Shown here: one piece after another, positions 43,601 through 54,155 of the stretch | Position numbering within the stretch: the first letter of the stretch is position 1 | How the letters are laid out: each line of letters begins with the position of its first letter | Assembly: GCF_000004195.4 (NCBI RefSeq) | Contig: NC_030678.2 | Coordinates: forward strand, 64,413,378 to 64,477,377 | From: Xenopus tropicalis | Lineage: Eukaryota; Chordata; Amphibia; Anura; Pipidae | Reading direction: 5' to 3' | Length of the DNA: 64,000 bases | Made by a program: the position numbers and the translations under genes | The notes under the pieces: model-generated | The model's database searches: none | What the model saw: the letters and a program-made list of their open reading frames with translations, nothing else | Told to the model about the DNA's origin: nothing

Positions 43601-44930
43601 CACATTCCCTCAAATCTATAATGGGTATCCATGTCTTTCTACTCCAAAGTACCAAGCCGCAAAGGTTTCCTAAGTTTGCTGATTTTTGTGATATTTCAGA
43701 AAATCGCCTAAAAATGTTGCAGTTTGCCGCATTTATCTCACACAATATCTTGCGTACAATGGCAAATCACCCCCAATAGGAACACCAGAGGTCTACTGAA
43801 CAGTTTGATGCCCAATATGCATAGATATACCAAAGTCTGTGGTATGTACTGACCCAAAAATGAAAATAGCGTATATGGATTTCTCGCCTGCCAACCCAGC
43901 TTTTGCATACAGAGCCCCCTGTCAGTGTATTATGTGCAGTAACACCCCCAAACTATACAGAAAAACCCAGAAAACCATATATTTTTGGAAATTACACATT
44001 CTGACAAATCCAACATGGGTAAAGAGTCCTTTTTACACCAAAGTACCAAGCCGCAAAGCTTTTCTAAAGTTAGTGGTTTTTATGATATTTCAGAAAATCG
44101 CCTAAAAATTTTGCAGTTTGCCACATTTATCTCACACAATATCTTGAGTACAATGGCAAATCACCCCCAATAGGAACACCAGAGGCCTACTGAACAGTTT
44201 GATGCCCAATATGCATAGATATACCAAAGTCTGTGGTGTGTACTGACCCCAAAATGAAAATAGCGCATATGGATTTCTTGCCTGCCAACTAAAGCTTTTG
44301 CATAAGAGCCCCCTCTCAGCATATTATCTGCTGTAACACCCCCAAACTATACAGAGACCCCCAGGAAACCATATAGTTTTGGAAAGTACCCATTCTGATA
44401 TATCCAACAAGGGTAAAGAGTCCTTTCTACACCAAAGTACCAATCTGCAAAGCTTTCCTACAGTTATTGGTTTTTATGACATTTCAGAAAATCGCCTAAA
44501 AATGTTGCAATTTGCCGCATTTATCTCACACAATTTCTTGCGTACAAAGGCAAGTCACCCCAAATAGGAACACCTATGGTCTACTGAACAGTTTTATGCC
44601 CAATATGCATAGATATACCAAAGTCTGTGGTATTCACTGACCCCAAAATGAAAATAGCACACATGCATTTCTCGCCTGCCAACTCAGCTTTTGCATACAG
44701 AGCCCCCTGTCAACGCATTATGTGTCGTAAAACCCCCAAACTATACAGAGACCCCCAGGAAACCATATATTTTTGGAAAGTACACATTCTGAGGAATTCA
44801 AAATAGGTAAAGTTATTTTTCTACACCAAAGTTACACCTGGCAAAGCTATGCTAAAAACAGATCAGGAATACTAATACAGGGATAAAAATGCAATAAAAC
44901 CACAAAAATTGTGCAAATTAGTGAAACAAC
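40625..44930 (+). repeat. ~394-bp satellite array, eleven units
   Basis: The anchor ACAGTTTGATG recurs at 40661, 41056, 41449, 41844, 42239, 42634, 43028, 43422, 43800, 44194 and 44588, giving spacings of 393-395 bp except one of 378. Units from 41056 to 42634 are almost identical, while those at both edges (40661; 43422 onward) are more diverged and resemble the other copies. The repeated open frames (for example MGTRVFLLQSTKPHSFSKVS) are present only because the units are nearly identical. Confidence 0.9.
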
Positions 44931-45477
44931 AAAATAAGTAACACAACAGTGTAATTAGTGGTCAGAATATCTGATCCAGTAGTCACGCTGTCATAATAAA
45001 CAGTTTTTAAGAAAAAGAAACTAAAAACAAAGTGGTAAAAAAAAATTAAAATAAATAAATAAAAAATATTTGTGTATACATGTGTGTACATGTGTAAAAG
45101 TTGTGTGACAGTGTGTAAGTGTGTATATTAGTGTGTATAGGTGTATAAAAGTCTATATAGGTGTATATGTGTTCAAAACAAAAAAAACAAAAACAAAAAA
45201 AAAAATAAATGCAAAATTGTGTGCTGTATGTGTGTGTAAATGTATGTAAGTGTGTATAAATGTGTATAAATGTGTATAAATGCAAAGAAAAATCACCCTT
45301 ACCTGTCCTGAAGCTTGCCTGGTCCTGGTGCTGCAGTCCTGTCCTCCATCTCGCGTGAACACCCGTGGGCGTGAGAGGAAGCAGGAAGCAGAAGGGAGCC
45401 GGCAGGTAAGAGCAGCAGACGCGATGCGTCTGCTGCTTGGGGTGGGGGCCCCTGCGACGATCGCGTTGCAGGGCCGG

Positions 45478-45660
45478 CCTGACAGCCCCCCTGGCTCGTT
45501 GCCCAGGGGGCTGTCATGCTTAAAAGCTCTCTGCCGAAGCGGCACATGCCGCTTCTGCAGAGAGAATGCTTATCTGCCAAACAACGTACGGCGCACGTTG
45601 TTGGCAGATTAGCTCTTTCCCTGCAACAACGTACGCCGTACGCTGTTGGCAGAGAAAGGG
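45478..45660 (+). other. Hairpin cluster at right end of the long satellite element
   Basis: Hairpin 1: TGACAGCCCCCCTGGC with GCCCAGGGGGCTGTCA. Hairpin 2: arms at 45527-45543 and 45548-45564 with ACAT loop. Hairpin 3: paired CAACGTACG/CGTACGTTG-type words at 45580-45640. Same architecture as 24216-24390. Confidence 0.75.
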
Positions 45661-45754
45661 TTAAGCAACAGAAAGGTGAGTTCAGGAAATATGTTTATGA
45701 CGGTATTAAGGCTAAGTTATTGAGCTCATGTTGTTTTTTTTCCTTCTCCTTTAA

Positions 45755-47486
45755 AGTTTTGCAACCCATTGTATGCAATAAAAAATCTTTCTTGAGAGAT
45801 ACAAACCAGCTGCTTAATATTTTAAAGGAAAAAGAAAGTCAAAGTCACTTGGGGGTGCCAAAATGTTAGGCACCCCCAAGTGACTTTGACCACCTACCTT
45901 TTACCCTGGCCCGGGGTAGCTGCCGGCGCTTACTTCTTCCTGACTCGCTGCGCGCGCATGCGCAGTAGAGTGAAAAGCCGAACTTAACCATTAAAGTCGG
46001 CTTTTCACTTTTTCCAAAAAGAAAATATACCCTAACATTTTGGCACCCCCAAGTGATTTTGCCTTTCGTTTTCCTTTAAATGATTGTAAGGTTACGGATC
46101 AAACACTGTTAGCTAGTTTAGATGTTAATTGTTTATATACATCTACAGCACATACAGCTGGTTTCAATGCAGTTGGAAAATGGTTGCCGAGTATAGTGAG
46201 AAAGAAAAGACATTTTTTTTTATGAGTTTGCTGGAGATTGTACTTTATGACAGTTATTTTATGTTTGGTGACACCTTTTACAAACAGTTACAAGGTATGG
46301 CTATGGGGAGCAATGTAGTTCCCACATATGCCAACTTGTATACGGCTGATTTTGAGAATACATTTGTCTCTAACTCATTTCAGCAATATTGTTCCTTTTA
46401 TTATCGATATATCAATTATATTATTTTTTGGGAAGGATCTGTGGATATATTGGTAGAGTTCCATCAGTTTTTCAGCTAGGCAGTACCCAAACATGAATTT
46501 ACTTTTGGTGCATGATATACAAAATGTGAAATTCTTGGATGTCACTATCCGAAAAATAGGTACACAAATATAAACTGATTTATATCAAAAGCATACTGAC
46601 AGAAATAATTTATTACATAATACCACTTTTCATTCAAGGTCGCTGTTAAAATCGTTACCTGTTACACATTTTAAAAGGGTTAAAAGGATAGTTTCCAATA
46701 AGAAACAATGTGATATAAGATTGGATGAGATGTAAGAGGAGCATTACAAGACAGTTTGGCAACAGTTAAAGGTGACTCTATAAAACAACTTAGAACCCAG
46801 CTAGATATTGAGACCAAGGAGAAAGGTGAAAGGCTGGCATTTGTGAGCTAGTAGCTAGTGAACACATGAGGTTGATTCTCAGGAAACACTGGCAGGTGTT
46901 ACAAATGGGTACATCCAATGTTAAAGAATTTTCTATACCAACCATGATGGCTTACAAATGGAATAAGAATTTGAAAGACCTTTTGGTCAGGGCTGATATA
47001 GGTTCACAAAAGAAATATACCCAATGATTTTTGGGTACCCCTAAAATGTGGACATTCCCATGTCTGTCCTGTGCACACTGCAATAATATTATAAGGGGTG
47101 AGTCTTTTACACACCCACATATGGGTAGAAGTATCCCAATTAGAAAATACTTCACATGTAACTCTACGTATGTAGTTTATCTTATTAAGTGTCCTTGTGG
47201 CCTTGCATATGTAGGGGAAACGACACAGAAGGTAAAAGATAGAACTAAACAACATAAATCCAATATACATTGCAATCAATTGCAATTACCTATACCTGCA
47301 TATTTTAATGAAATAAAACATTCATCACAGTTCAGATATCAAGTAATAGATAATGTTGATCCACTTAGACGGGGAGGAGAAACACAGCATGTGCTTTAGA
47401 AATTGGAAATGTGCTGGATTAATACATTAAGTACCCTGTCACCTGGTGGCCTTAATAGGGAATACAGCCCTATGATGTTTATATAA
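45755..47486 (+). pseudogene. Penelope-like reverse transcriptase/GIY-YIG endonuclease, broken
   Basis: Visible blocks: SLDVNCLYTS (start of the RT palm), KQLQGMAMGSNVVPTYANLY, and YYRYINYIIFWEG, where the usual YxDD catalytic pair has become YINY. Then comes the GIY-YIG domain YVVYLIKCPCGLAYVGETTQ with KVKDRTKQH (47155-47260). A TAG at 47397-47399 interrupts the end; the frame continues as WINTLSTLSPGGLNREYSPM to a stop at 47484-47486. Several frameshifts lie between 46225 and 47030. The MITE 45822-46079 splits the frame. It is inactive. Confidence 0.87.
45822..46079. mobile_element. TTAA MITE, 258 bp, inside the Penelope gene
   Basis: Left TTAAAGGAAAAAGAAAGTC, right GCCTTTCGTTTTCCTTTAA, flanked by TTAA. 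Subterminal AAGTCACTTGGGGGTGCC and GGCACCCCCAAGTGA, and a GCAGTAGAGTGAAAAGCC core, place it in the 7330-8246 family, without that copy's nested insert. Confidence 0.8.
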
Positions 47487-47944
47487 GTAAGTCAATGTCA
47501 AGTGCTTGTTTTTAACAAATATTTGTGTTTTGTGTTTGAACTTTTGATTACAAATTTGTCTATCTTTTTAGGACAGTAAGATTTAAAGATTTAAATTGAG
47601 ATTTAAAGCTCCTGATCCATAATAGTTCAGGGGTGATTTGTCCCCTGAATTTGGCATTGGAGCCAGAAATATATTTGGTGGATGGAAGTACATTAAGTAA
47701 GACATTCATTCACTGTAAGTTTCAATACCTGGCTAATTTGTCACATGTGATATATGCCACAGGGCACTTACTATATTGTAATCAGAGATTACACACAGAC
47801 ATTCAGTGTATATTTGGAAACAATTTAATGTTTTTCACAATGTTTTTTCACACAACATATTCACAAAATATTATGGGTTAAATGGAGGTTAACACTGATG
47901 TGCCCCTCCTCTTCCTGTGGGTATTTAACCCTGGATTGTATTTG

Positions 47945-48090
47945 TACTAACAGGCTTGATAAAGGGCTGGATTGAAGCCCAAAACGTTGCCATTGGCACT
48001 TTAGTAAAGTCACATTTCAAAGTTACCGGTGTGCTGTGGTTTTCATCATCCTTGTGCGTATCTTCCTGCTACTGGTACACTGCTCTGGCA
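47945..48090 (+). ncRNA. Hammerhead-like motif in Penelope terminal repeat (candidate)
   Basis: CTTGATAAAGGGC (47955-47967), a short loop and GAAGCCCAAAACG (47974-47986) correspond to the hammerhead core and stem II. The copy at 29811-29842 has the expected GAAA after the stem but the same TGATAA deviation. Position just downstream of a Penelope gene matches where such ribozymes are known. Probably a decayed ribozyme. Confidence 0.45.
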
Positions 48091-48296
48091 AGTGTTTCTT
48101 TTCTTATCTAAGTTTTACATTTCAGCACCTGATTGTATTAATCTAGAGTTCTACAGTACTTTGATAATGTTGCAGATATATCAGCACTAGCTATATTCAG
48201 TTTGACTAGGTATTCAGAGTATTTGTCTGGTTCCTTAATGCAGCTAGTCTATACTCCAATGCCTACAGTCACTGGTAGAGCTTAACCCTTTAGGGC

Positions 48297-48450
48297 TCTG
48301 GCACACGGGGAGATTAGTCGCCTGCGACTAATCTCCCCAAATCGCCATCCCACCGGCGACAATGTAAGTCGCCGGTGGGATGGCACACGCTGCGCAGGCA
48401 AAACGCCGAAGTTGCCTCGCGGGCGACTAATCTCCCCATGTGCCAGAGCC
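48297..48450. mobile_element. Harbinger-like MITE, complete (about 154 bp)
   Basis: GGGCTCTGGCACACGGGGAG at the left and TGTGCCAGAGCCC at the right, with TTA on both sides (TTTAGGG and CCCTTAAG). GATTAGTCGCC and GGCGACTAATC are subterminal, and TCGCCATCCCACCGGCGA forms a central near-palindrome. TTA duplications fit PIF/Harbinger. Confidence 0.75.
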
Positions 48451-49013
48451 CTTAAGCTTAACTACTGCTCAGTACCTGCTGGTCATTAACCAACTACTAT
48501 ATGACTGCAACCACTTGTTGCAATTAAAGATAACTGCTGTCTATCGGCCCCAAAAAAATTTTTGGGCTGACCTCCCCTTAACTCTGTGTACTTGCACCCA
48601 GGCGGAAGCTGTACTTTTCAGTGCAGATAAATGGAGCTGCACTAGAGAGCAGATCTGTTTCTCTCTGCCTACAGAAAAAACACTCCATGTGCACTTGGCC
48701 TAACTGCATTTTGTTTTGGTCCATCTATCAGAGCTTATACAGTAACAATCAATGCTCCTTTAGACTAATGTCACATGGGACTGATTCACAGCCTGTGGCT
48801 AAATGCAGGTCGAGAATCATCCCCTCCTCTGGTATCACCCTTCTCCTGCGATAGCCCTGGTGTAGGTACCAGACCCAAGTCAGTGGCTGAAGCATGGGAG
48901 ACGACTGAGGCACCGGAGACCGCCTACGTTTATCTGCAAAATCATCCCCTAGTGGCAGCACTAAGAGCTCACTGATTTGGTACAACAACAATACAAATAA
49001 CACAAATACTTAC
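48451..49013. other. Intronic sequence, nothing recognised
   Basis: Open frames at 48440-48703 and 48621-48854 show no family resemblance. The region directly precedes (on the plus strand) the exon at 49014. Confidence 0.45.
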
Positions 49014-49083
49014 CAAAAGTCGCCTGCAATAACCAAACTTCCTACTGCTGTCAATATTTGTCAGGACAAAAGAAAATGTTTCA
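49014..49083 (-). CDS. dennd2d: DENND2D-like exon (ETFSFVLT segment)
   Basis: This 70-bp exon has acceptor ttacag and donor TTG/gtaagt. After the split serine it reads ETFSFVLTNIDSSRKFGYC and then RRLL, the end of the uDENN region in DENND2 proteins. One base of a split codon plus 23 full codons; it ends in phase 0 and joins directly to the exon at 33823-33900. It is too short to appear as an open reading frame of its own. Confidence 0.86.
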
Positions 49084-49164
49084 CTGTAAGAAATTACAAG
49101 AATTTATACATTAGCAAACACAGTTAAATCTAATTTAATCAAATCTATATTACACAGAGATTTT

Positions 49165-49621
49165 CCTTAAAGGGAAACTGCCACTATTTTTAAAAAAAAC
49201 AAAAAAAAAAAAACACACATATACTGGCCATACACACGCAGATTTAACAAGCTAATTCAATCTGTTCAGACTCCAATATTTTGGCCTATTGAGAGGTGTG
49301 AAAATTGGGTAAAGACCTTATTGGAAAAATAAATGCAATACTGGCAAAGGGAAGCAAAGGGACCTGATTTGGCCACCCACATGCTGTGCTAAATTGGGGT
49401 AATTCAGTCACTGGCCTTAGAACAAACAATTGGATCTAACAGTGGAGCCAATGGTGGCGGACTAGTAAATTAAGTTTAAAATGGAGGGATGTGATAGTAA
49501 GCATTAAGGTAGCACAACATAAATGTTAAATGGAATTGTGTTGGGAATCTTCTTAAAGGGAAACTATATCCCCCATTTTACATGGGTTCATTCAGTTGGG
49601 CTTACTTTGAAAAAGCACATA
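49165..49621. repeat. T2-like MITE ends, not fully delimited
   Basis: CCTTAAAGGGAAACTGCCAC at 49167 and TCTTAAAGGGAAACTATATC at about 49552 are TTAAAGGG-type ends in the same orientation. This suggests two partial or adjacent T2-type elements. An A-rich run lies at 49190-49212. Confidence 0.45.
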
Positions 49622-50231
49622 CTGTATATACTCGAGTATAAGCCTAGTTTTTCAGCACCCAAAATGTGCTGAAAAAGTCACCCTCGGCTTATACTCGAGT
49701 CAGGGGCCATAGGTCCCTCCAGACTAGCACCCTCTGTCTTTTGTGTGCAAATTAGGCCACCCGCAACCAGACCCTCCAGTGCCCTGGCCCGCTCCCAAAT
49801 TCATCTTCATCTACCGTTCTCACCTGTCCCATTCTGCACTAGACATTGCACTTTATATTCTATATAATCTATATATAGTTTTGAATGATTTTAACTCTTT
49901 GTGTTTTATCTGGGTTGCTGTTTGAGCTAAGGGGGTAGTACTCTTAAGGTATCATTATTGATACCATATTGTTTTTGTTGACCCTCTTCTCCACTTACAG
50001 AACTAATTTACTGTTTTCCTTTGAAATAAATATTTAAAAACATATACCCCACTGATGCCTCATTTAATGTAATTGTAATGGTATTTATTTTGATTATTGA
50101 AACTTAGCAATAGCCGCTGCATTTGACACCCTATAGGCTTATACTCGAGTCAATAAGTTTTTCCAGTTTTCTTAGGTAAAATTAGGTACCTCGGCTTATA
50201 TTCGGATCGGCTTATACTCGAGTATATACGG
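49622..50231 (-). mobile_element. TA-target MITE, second copy (610 bp)
   Basis: CTGTATATACTCGAGTATAA at the left, CTTATACTCGAGTATATACG at the right, with TA on each side. It is the 4440-4960 family in reverse and about 90 bp longer. Shares GTATAAGCCGATCCGAATAT (complement) and the CACCCTCTGTC block. Confidence 0.8.
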
Positions 50232-50379
50232 TAAGTACTATCTGAACTTCCAGTGATAAATATCAAAGTATTTAATTTTTACACAGACATACATAATCTG
50301 ATTCCACAGATTCCATAAATGGCTGGCAATGTCTTCCAGTCCCCCTCGGTCTGTTTCACTGTAATGCAACTCCTCCCCC

Positions 50380-50680
50380 AGGCTGATGTCCCACTGAGCG
50401 GTTTAATCACCCGAAATAGATCTCTGCTATTGCAGGCAACTAACTTGCTTCCGTTTTAAAAAGTTGCCTGCAGGAGGAAATTTTGTTCAACTTCGGAAAT
50501 ACTGAAGCGATGCTAAGGGCTTTCCACCGATGACTCCTATTGTTGCTGGTATAGCAGAGTTCTATTGTGGGCAACTAAACCACTGTGTCAGGCATCAGCC
50601 ATATCTTCCAATGTCATAGGATAGATTCTGCGGTTAGTGGAGACTTCCAAACCCACAATTCATTACTTTCGGTTTAAGGG
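50380..50680. repeat. Decayed Harbinger-like sequence
   Basis: Words such as TTGCAGGCAACTAACTTGC and AAGTTGCCTGCAGGAGG recall the 57402-57633 element, but the ends were not resolved. Confidence 0.35.
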
Positions 50681-50683
50681 ATC

Positions 50684-50867
50684 TTAAAGGACAATGAAAG
50701 GTTAATATAAATTAAAAGTAAGTCTAAAGGCATTCTTTTTAAGTACTTACTCCATATCTAAATTCCCAGATCCCTGCTTGCTTCTCTGAGATATGGTGCT
50801 GGCAGCCTACAGCAGTGTGAAGACTACAGTGACATCACTGAAATCTCTCTGTCCTTCCTGTAGGCGA
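50684..50867 (+). mobile_element. TTAA MITE, truncated third copy of the 721-1218 family
   Basis: Starts TTAAAGGACAATGAAAGGTT and follows the 721 copy closely until GTCCTTCCTGTAGG, then breaks into unrelated sequence. Confidence 0.72.
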
Positions 50868-51394
50868 TTTACTTTATTGCCGGTGGGAAAATATTTTGAA
50901 GAGATCAGTCACCTGTGTTAGTGAAGGTATACCTTGGGCGACTAATTTCTCCGCTGCCAACAAGGAACGGTAAAGGTAAAAGATAAAATTGGGTTTGTTT
51001 TTTCTGGAAAAGAGGTACGCAGTGACCTTAGAAGACACTGTAAATAAAGAGTGGGAAATCCTGTTGTCACAGAAATGAACAAGCATTTATATGGAGGAAT
51101 AGTGTTTTCATTAGAAGCAACAAAAAGCTATAATTGCTCATTTTCAGATGTTCCAAGCATTAAAAGAGCGGTTCAAATTCAAAAATAGTCCGGTCCGAAT
51201 TAAAAAATAGTGGATTTGGTGCAACCCTAAATCAGAGCAACAAAAATGTAGCCTTACAGAAAGAAGAAATGTTTTCAGGCTATACATCTCAATTTTATTT
51301 AAAGATTATGACTTTTCTAGAATGCTTCAGTTGGTTAAACAAGAAACAGACATTATCTGGTATGTACAAATCATTTTCTTGTCTGACTTGTCTG

Positions 51395-51957
51395 AATTAA
51401 GAAGCGATGTTATTGTAGTTATTTATGTGCTGATGACATATTTTTAAGCGTTATTTTAAAGCATGCAATATATTTATGCGTTATTTCGTAGCACGTGATA
51501 TTAGCGCACGCTATTACGCACATAACCATTACTTTCTGAAAACTACTGTTCTGGAAATTACCATTTTTCTGAAAACTGGAGGATGCATCACTCTAAGATG
51601 ATCACATACTTGAAAAAATCCGACTGCAAACTCCATCTTGTCACCATAGACAATCACCAACTGCAGTTTTGTTTAGTAACGCCTACTCCTGGGAGGCGTT
51701 AAGTTTCACAGTAATTATTGCCACATTTTATGCTTTTAAAGCTTCAAATAGGTCTGTGAATTATGCATTAGTATTATTTATATTCGATAATTACCTCAAT
51801 GCGATGGAAATAACGCTTCGCGGTAATCAGGATTTTTGCGCATGCAATATGAGTAGTAACGCATGCGAAATGACTTTGATGAATCGGTACTTAATTATCA
51901 AACACTTTTTAACGCATAAAACTATGTGTTTGTCGTTAACGACCTTTAGTGAATCAG
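51395..51957. mobile_element. MITE with TAAAGGTCG/CGACCTTTA ends
   Basis: The right end CGTTAACGACCTTTAGTGAA and following TCAGCCCC is the complement of the start of the 58102 copy (TTGATTCAATAAAGGTCG). Rich in GCGTTA/TAACGC words. The middle (ACTGGAGGATGCATCA) matches the complement of 58430-58450. Left boundary approximate. Confidence 0.5.
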
Positions 51958-52735
51958 CCCCAAAGAGTGACATCTGATTGGCGGTTGGTGGCTCCACCGA
52001 CTTTTTCTAACTTGGAACTGCAGTTACCCAGTGACTAACTCTGCAAAGTTTAGAGACCCTAGGATTAATAGTTAAAGAATGGCAGCAAATTTAAACCAAT
52101 AAAAGTCTATAGGTGAAATCTGATTGGCTGTTGTTGAACCCCCCCAATTTTCTAAACTTGGAACATAGTCACCCAGTGGAAAACTGTGCAAAGTTTTGGA
52201 AACCTGGCATTAAACCAATAAAAATCAATAGGTGAAATCTGATTGACTTTTTCAAACCTAAAACTTCAGTCCCCTAGTGACCACCTGTGAAGAGTTTGGG
52301 GATTCTGTTGTTAATACCTGTGCAGCAGGTTGAATTTCCTCCATTGAAAGTCAAAAGGTAAAATCTGATTGGCTGTTCGTAGCTCTACCCACTTTTGGGA
52401 ATTCAACAAATATCATATAATATCATATTTTCATTTATGTTGACCCCATGACTATGTGATTCAAGTTTGGGGAGTGTAGCCTCAAAGCTGTAAGATTGGC
52501 AGCAGTTTCAATTTCCCCATAAGTCAACTGGTGAAATTTGATTGGCTATTGTTGGCTCCTCCCACTTTTAGTCATCCAACAAATGTCGCTGTTTCATTCG
52601 GGGGGGGTGTTGTACCCCTATAACTGTAGGAGAAGTAGCATTTAGAAAATTGGGGGCGTTAAAAATAAGAAGAAAAAGAGGAAGAAACGGAAAGAACAGT
52701 ATGTTGGGTTTTTCAACCCAATTATAATTATTTGG
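51958..52735 (+). repeat. CCAAT-box tandem array C
   Basis: About five units with GCAAAGTTTAGAGACCCT, TTTAAACCAATAAAAGTC and TCTGATTGGCTGTTGTTG. It terminates like array B with AACTGTAGGAGAAGTAGC, AAGAAGAAAAAGAGGAAG and GTTGGGTTTTTCAACCCAA. Confidence 0.68.
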
Positions 52736-54155
52736 ATGTTACCCTATTTATTGTAGATAACTGAATTGAGAGTAAATTATTTAGAATAACTACAGATAGG
52801 AATGGCACTAATAAATGTGAACGGAAAAAATGTGGGGCCTTTCAGTTTGTTCTTCCTAAAAAAAAACATGTGCGTCTCTAATAATAAAAAAAAGCATACT
52901 TCACTATTGTTGCCATTCTGATTAAGAGACAGGATAACCAGTATGTAATATTTGAGCATTCAGCTTTCTTTTAGACAGAGGAGAAACTGCACACAGACAC
53001 CATGCTTCTCTTCCTTCAGGAAGTCTCAACTTTATTAACACTTCTGCATTAACACACAGACATTGTGTCACATGACACCAGATCAGCGTGAGATCTGTAT
53101 GAGAGCACATATATTATTACATATCTTAACAACTATCCAGTATTCCTGTTTTTATCCTGAAGGTTTTTGTTGACTTCATAAATTTATTTGCCTCATATAT
53201 CCCCCACATCTGGTGAGTAGGCAATCTCCCCAGAGTATTGGTAGTGCACTGCACTTTCACTATTTGGCTTATATAAGGAAATAATACACTTGCACCAAAA
53301 TGAAAGCTTTATTGTGCAGAATTATTCTGCACCAGGAGAATTATTCCATAGCAAGGAACTCTATTCACATCAGGATAAAACGACGAGCAGACTTTCTTTT
53401 ATCCTATCCCTTACAAATTTCATACTAAACTGACTGACTGAATTTAAATTTTGAGTATTTAAAGTGAAATAATAAACTGTTGACTATCCATATATTGGTT
53501 TTGGCCAGATCTGTCTATTACTGAAAACCAGAAAAAGCACCAGATCTTAAAGAATTTACCAGCTTTATTAATACTTCTAACAAAATGCAATATTATGAGG
53601 CAAAGAATAAAAATACTTTGTTAATATGTTTTGAAGTGCGCTTATGGTTTTTTTTTAGGTTACATGTGCATTATTTGCCTCCTTTTTTCTCTTCTTCTGT
53701 GTACTCGACTATATTGTAATATTGTTTTCATATTGTTGACTATAATAATAACATAGTAAGTTAGGTTGCAAAAAGACACTAAGAACTAAGTTTTCTTTTA
53801 TTAGGCCAGCATGGATATAAAACTTACTGGCCTAAAACTGCCAGGGTGAGATCATAATCCCTTTGTAAATATAGGAATTCCTTCCTCCAATCCAATGAAC
53901 AATTTTGTAATAAATAAATTGTATCCAGAATTTGCAAAATTTAAGTGCCCGAATTCCGTTTGTCACAAAAAAAATTTTGGTTTGTGCACATCAGCACTGA
54001 ACTTAATCAGCAGGTAGTCCCTGTTCCCGATTGGCAATAAGAATAGTGAAGGCATGCCTCTTACTACATGTGTGTAGAGGCAAGCGCTCTGCATACACTA
54101 ACAAAGCATTCTGTCGACCAGTAACAAAAAAGCCACAGCCGGCTAGGGAACGTAC
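52736..54155. other. Intronic sequence, little recognised
   Basis: A short CR1 tail on the minus strand lies at about 53750-53780 (ACATAGTAAGTTAGGTTGCA). No supported genes or complete elements. Confidence 0.4.

Larger units (their letters stand above)
39931..45664 (+). mobile_element. TTAA satellite element, long copy (5.7 kb)
   Basis: Flanked by TTAA; left TTAACCCTTTCACTGCCAGC, right GGCAGAGAAAGGGTTAA. The left 0.7 kb matches the 19863 copy. It then carries eleven ~394-bp satellite units, a TGTGTACATG-rich stretch (45060-45290) and a GC-rich right region with three hairpins (45478-45660). It has no recognisable gene. It differs from the 933-bp copy mainly in satellite number. Confidence 0.82.
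39174..45754. mobile_element. TTAA MITE (T2-like) interrupted by a large satellite element
   Basis: Left TTAAAGGAGAAGGAAAGTG and right TTTTCCTTCTCCTTTAA with TTAA on both sides; the Penelope coding frame resumes directly after. The element's own sequence is only about 0.85 kb (39174-39930 and 45665-45754). It includes a GTGGGATGGCTGGGACTGTG-type minisatellite at 39524-39692. The rest is the nested 39931-45664 element. Confidence 0.8.
38870..48090 (+). mobile_element. Penelope-like retroelement, split by nested insertions
   Basis: The RT N-terminal region is at 38870-39173, with words corresponding to TIPKIHKD and PIVANTDSVFSPL. It continues after a TTAA insertion (39174-45754) at 45755 as QPIVCNKKSFLRDTNQLLNI. 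It is interrupted again at 45822-46079, then continues through the RT catalytic region, the GIY-YIG endonuclease (47031-47399) and a terminal repeat near 47950-48075. Removing the insertions leaves about 2.4 kb, a usual size for a Penelope-like element with its 5' end trimmed. Confidence 0.85.

Noticed and set aside
40625..44930. Regular long repeats resembling a CRISPR-type array
   Set aside because: The unit is ~394 bp with no repeat-spacer alternation, and the DNA is vertebrate; it is a satellite array inside a transposon.
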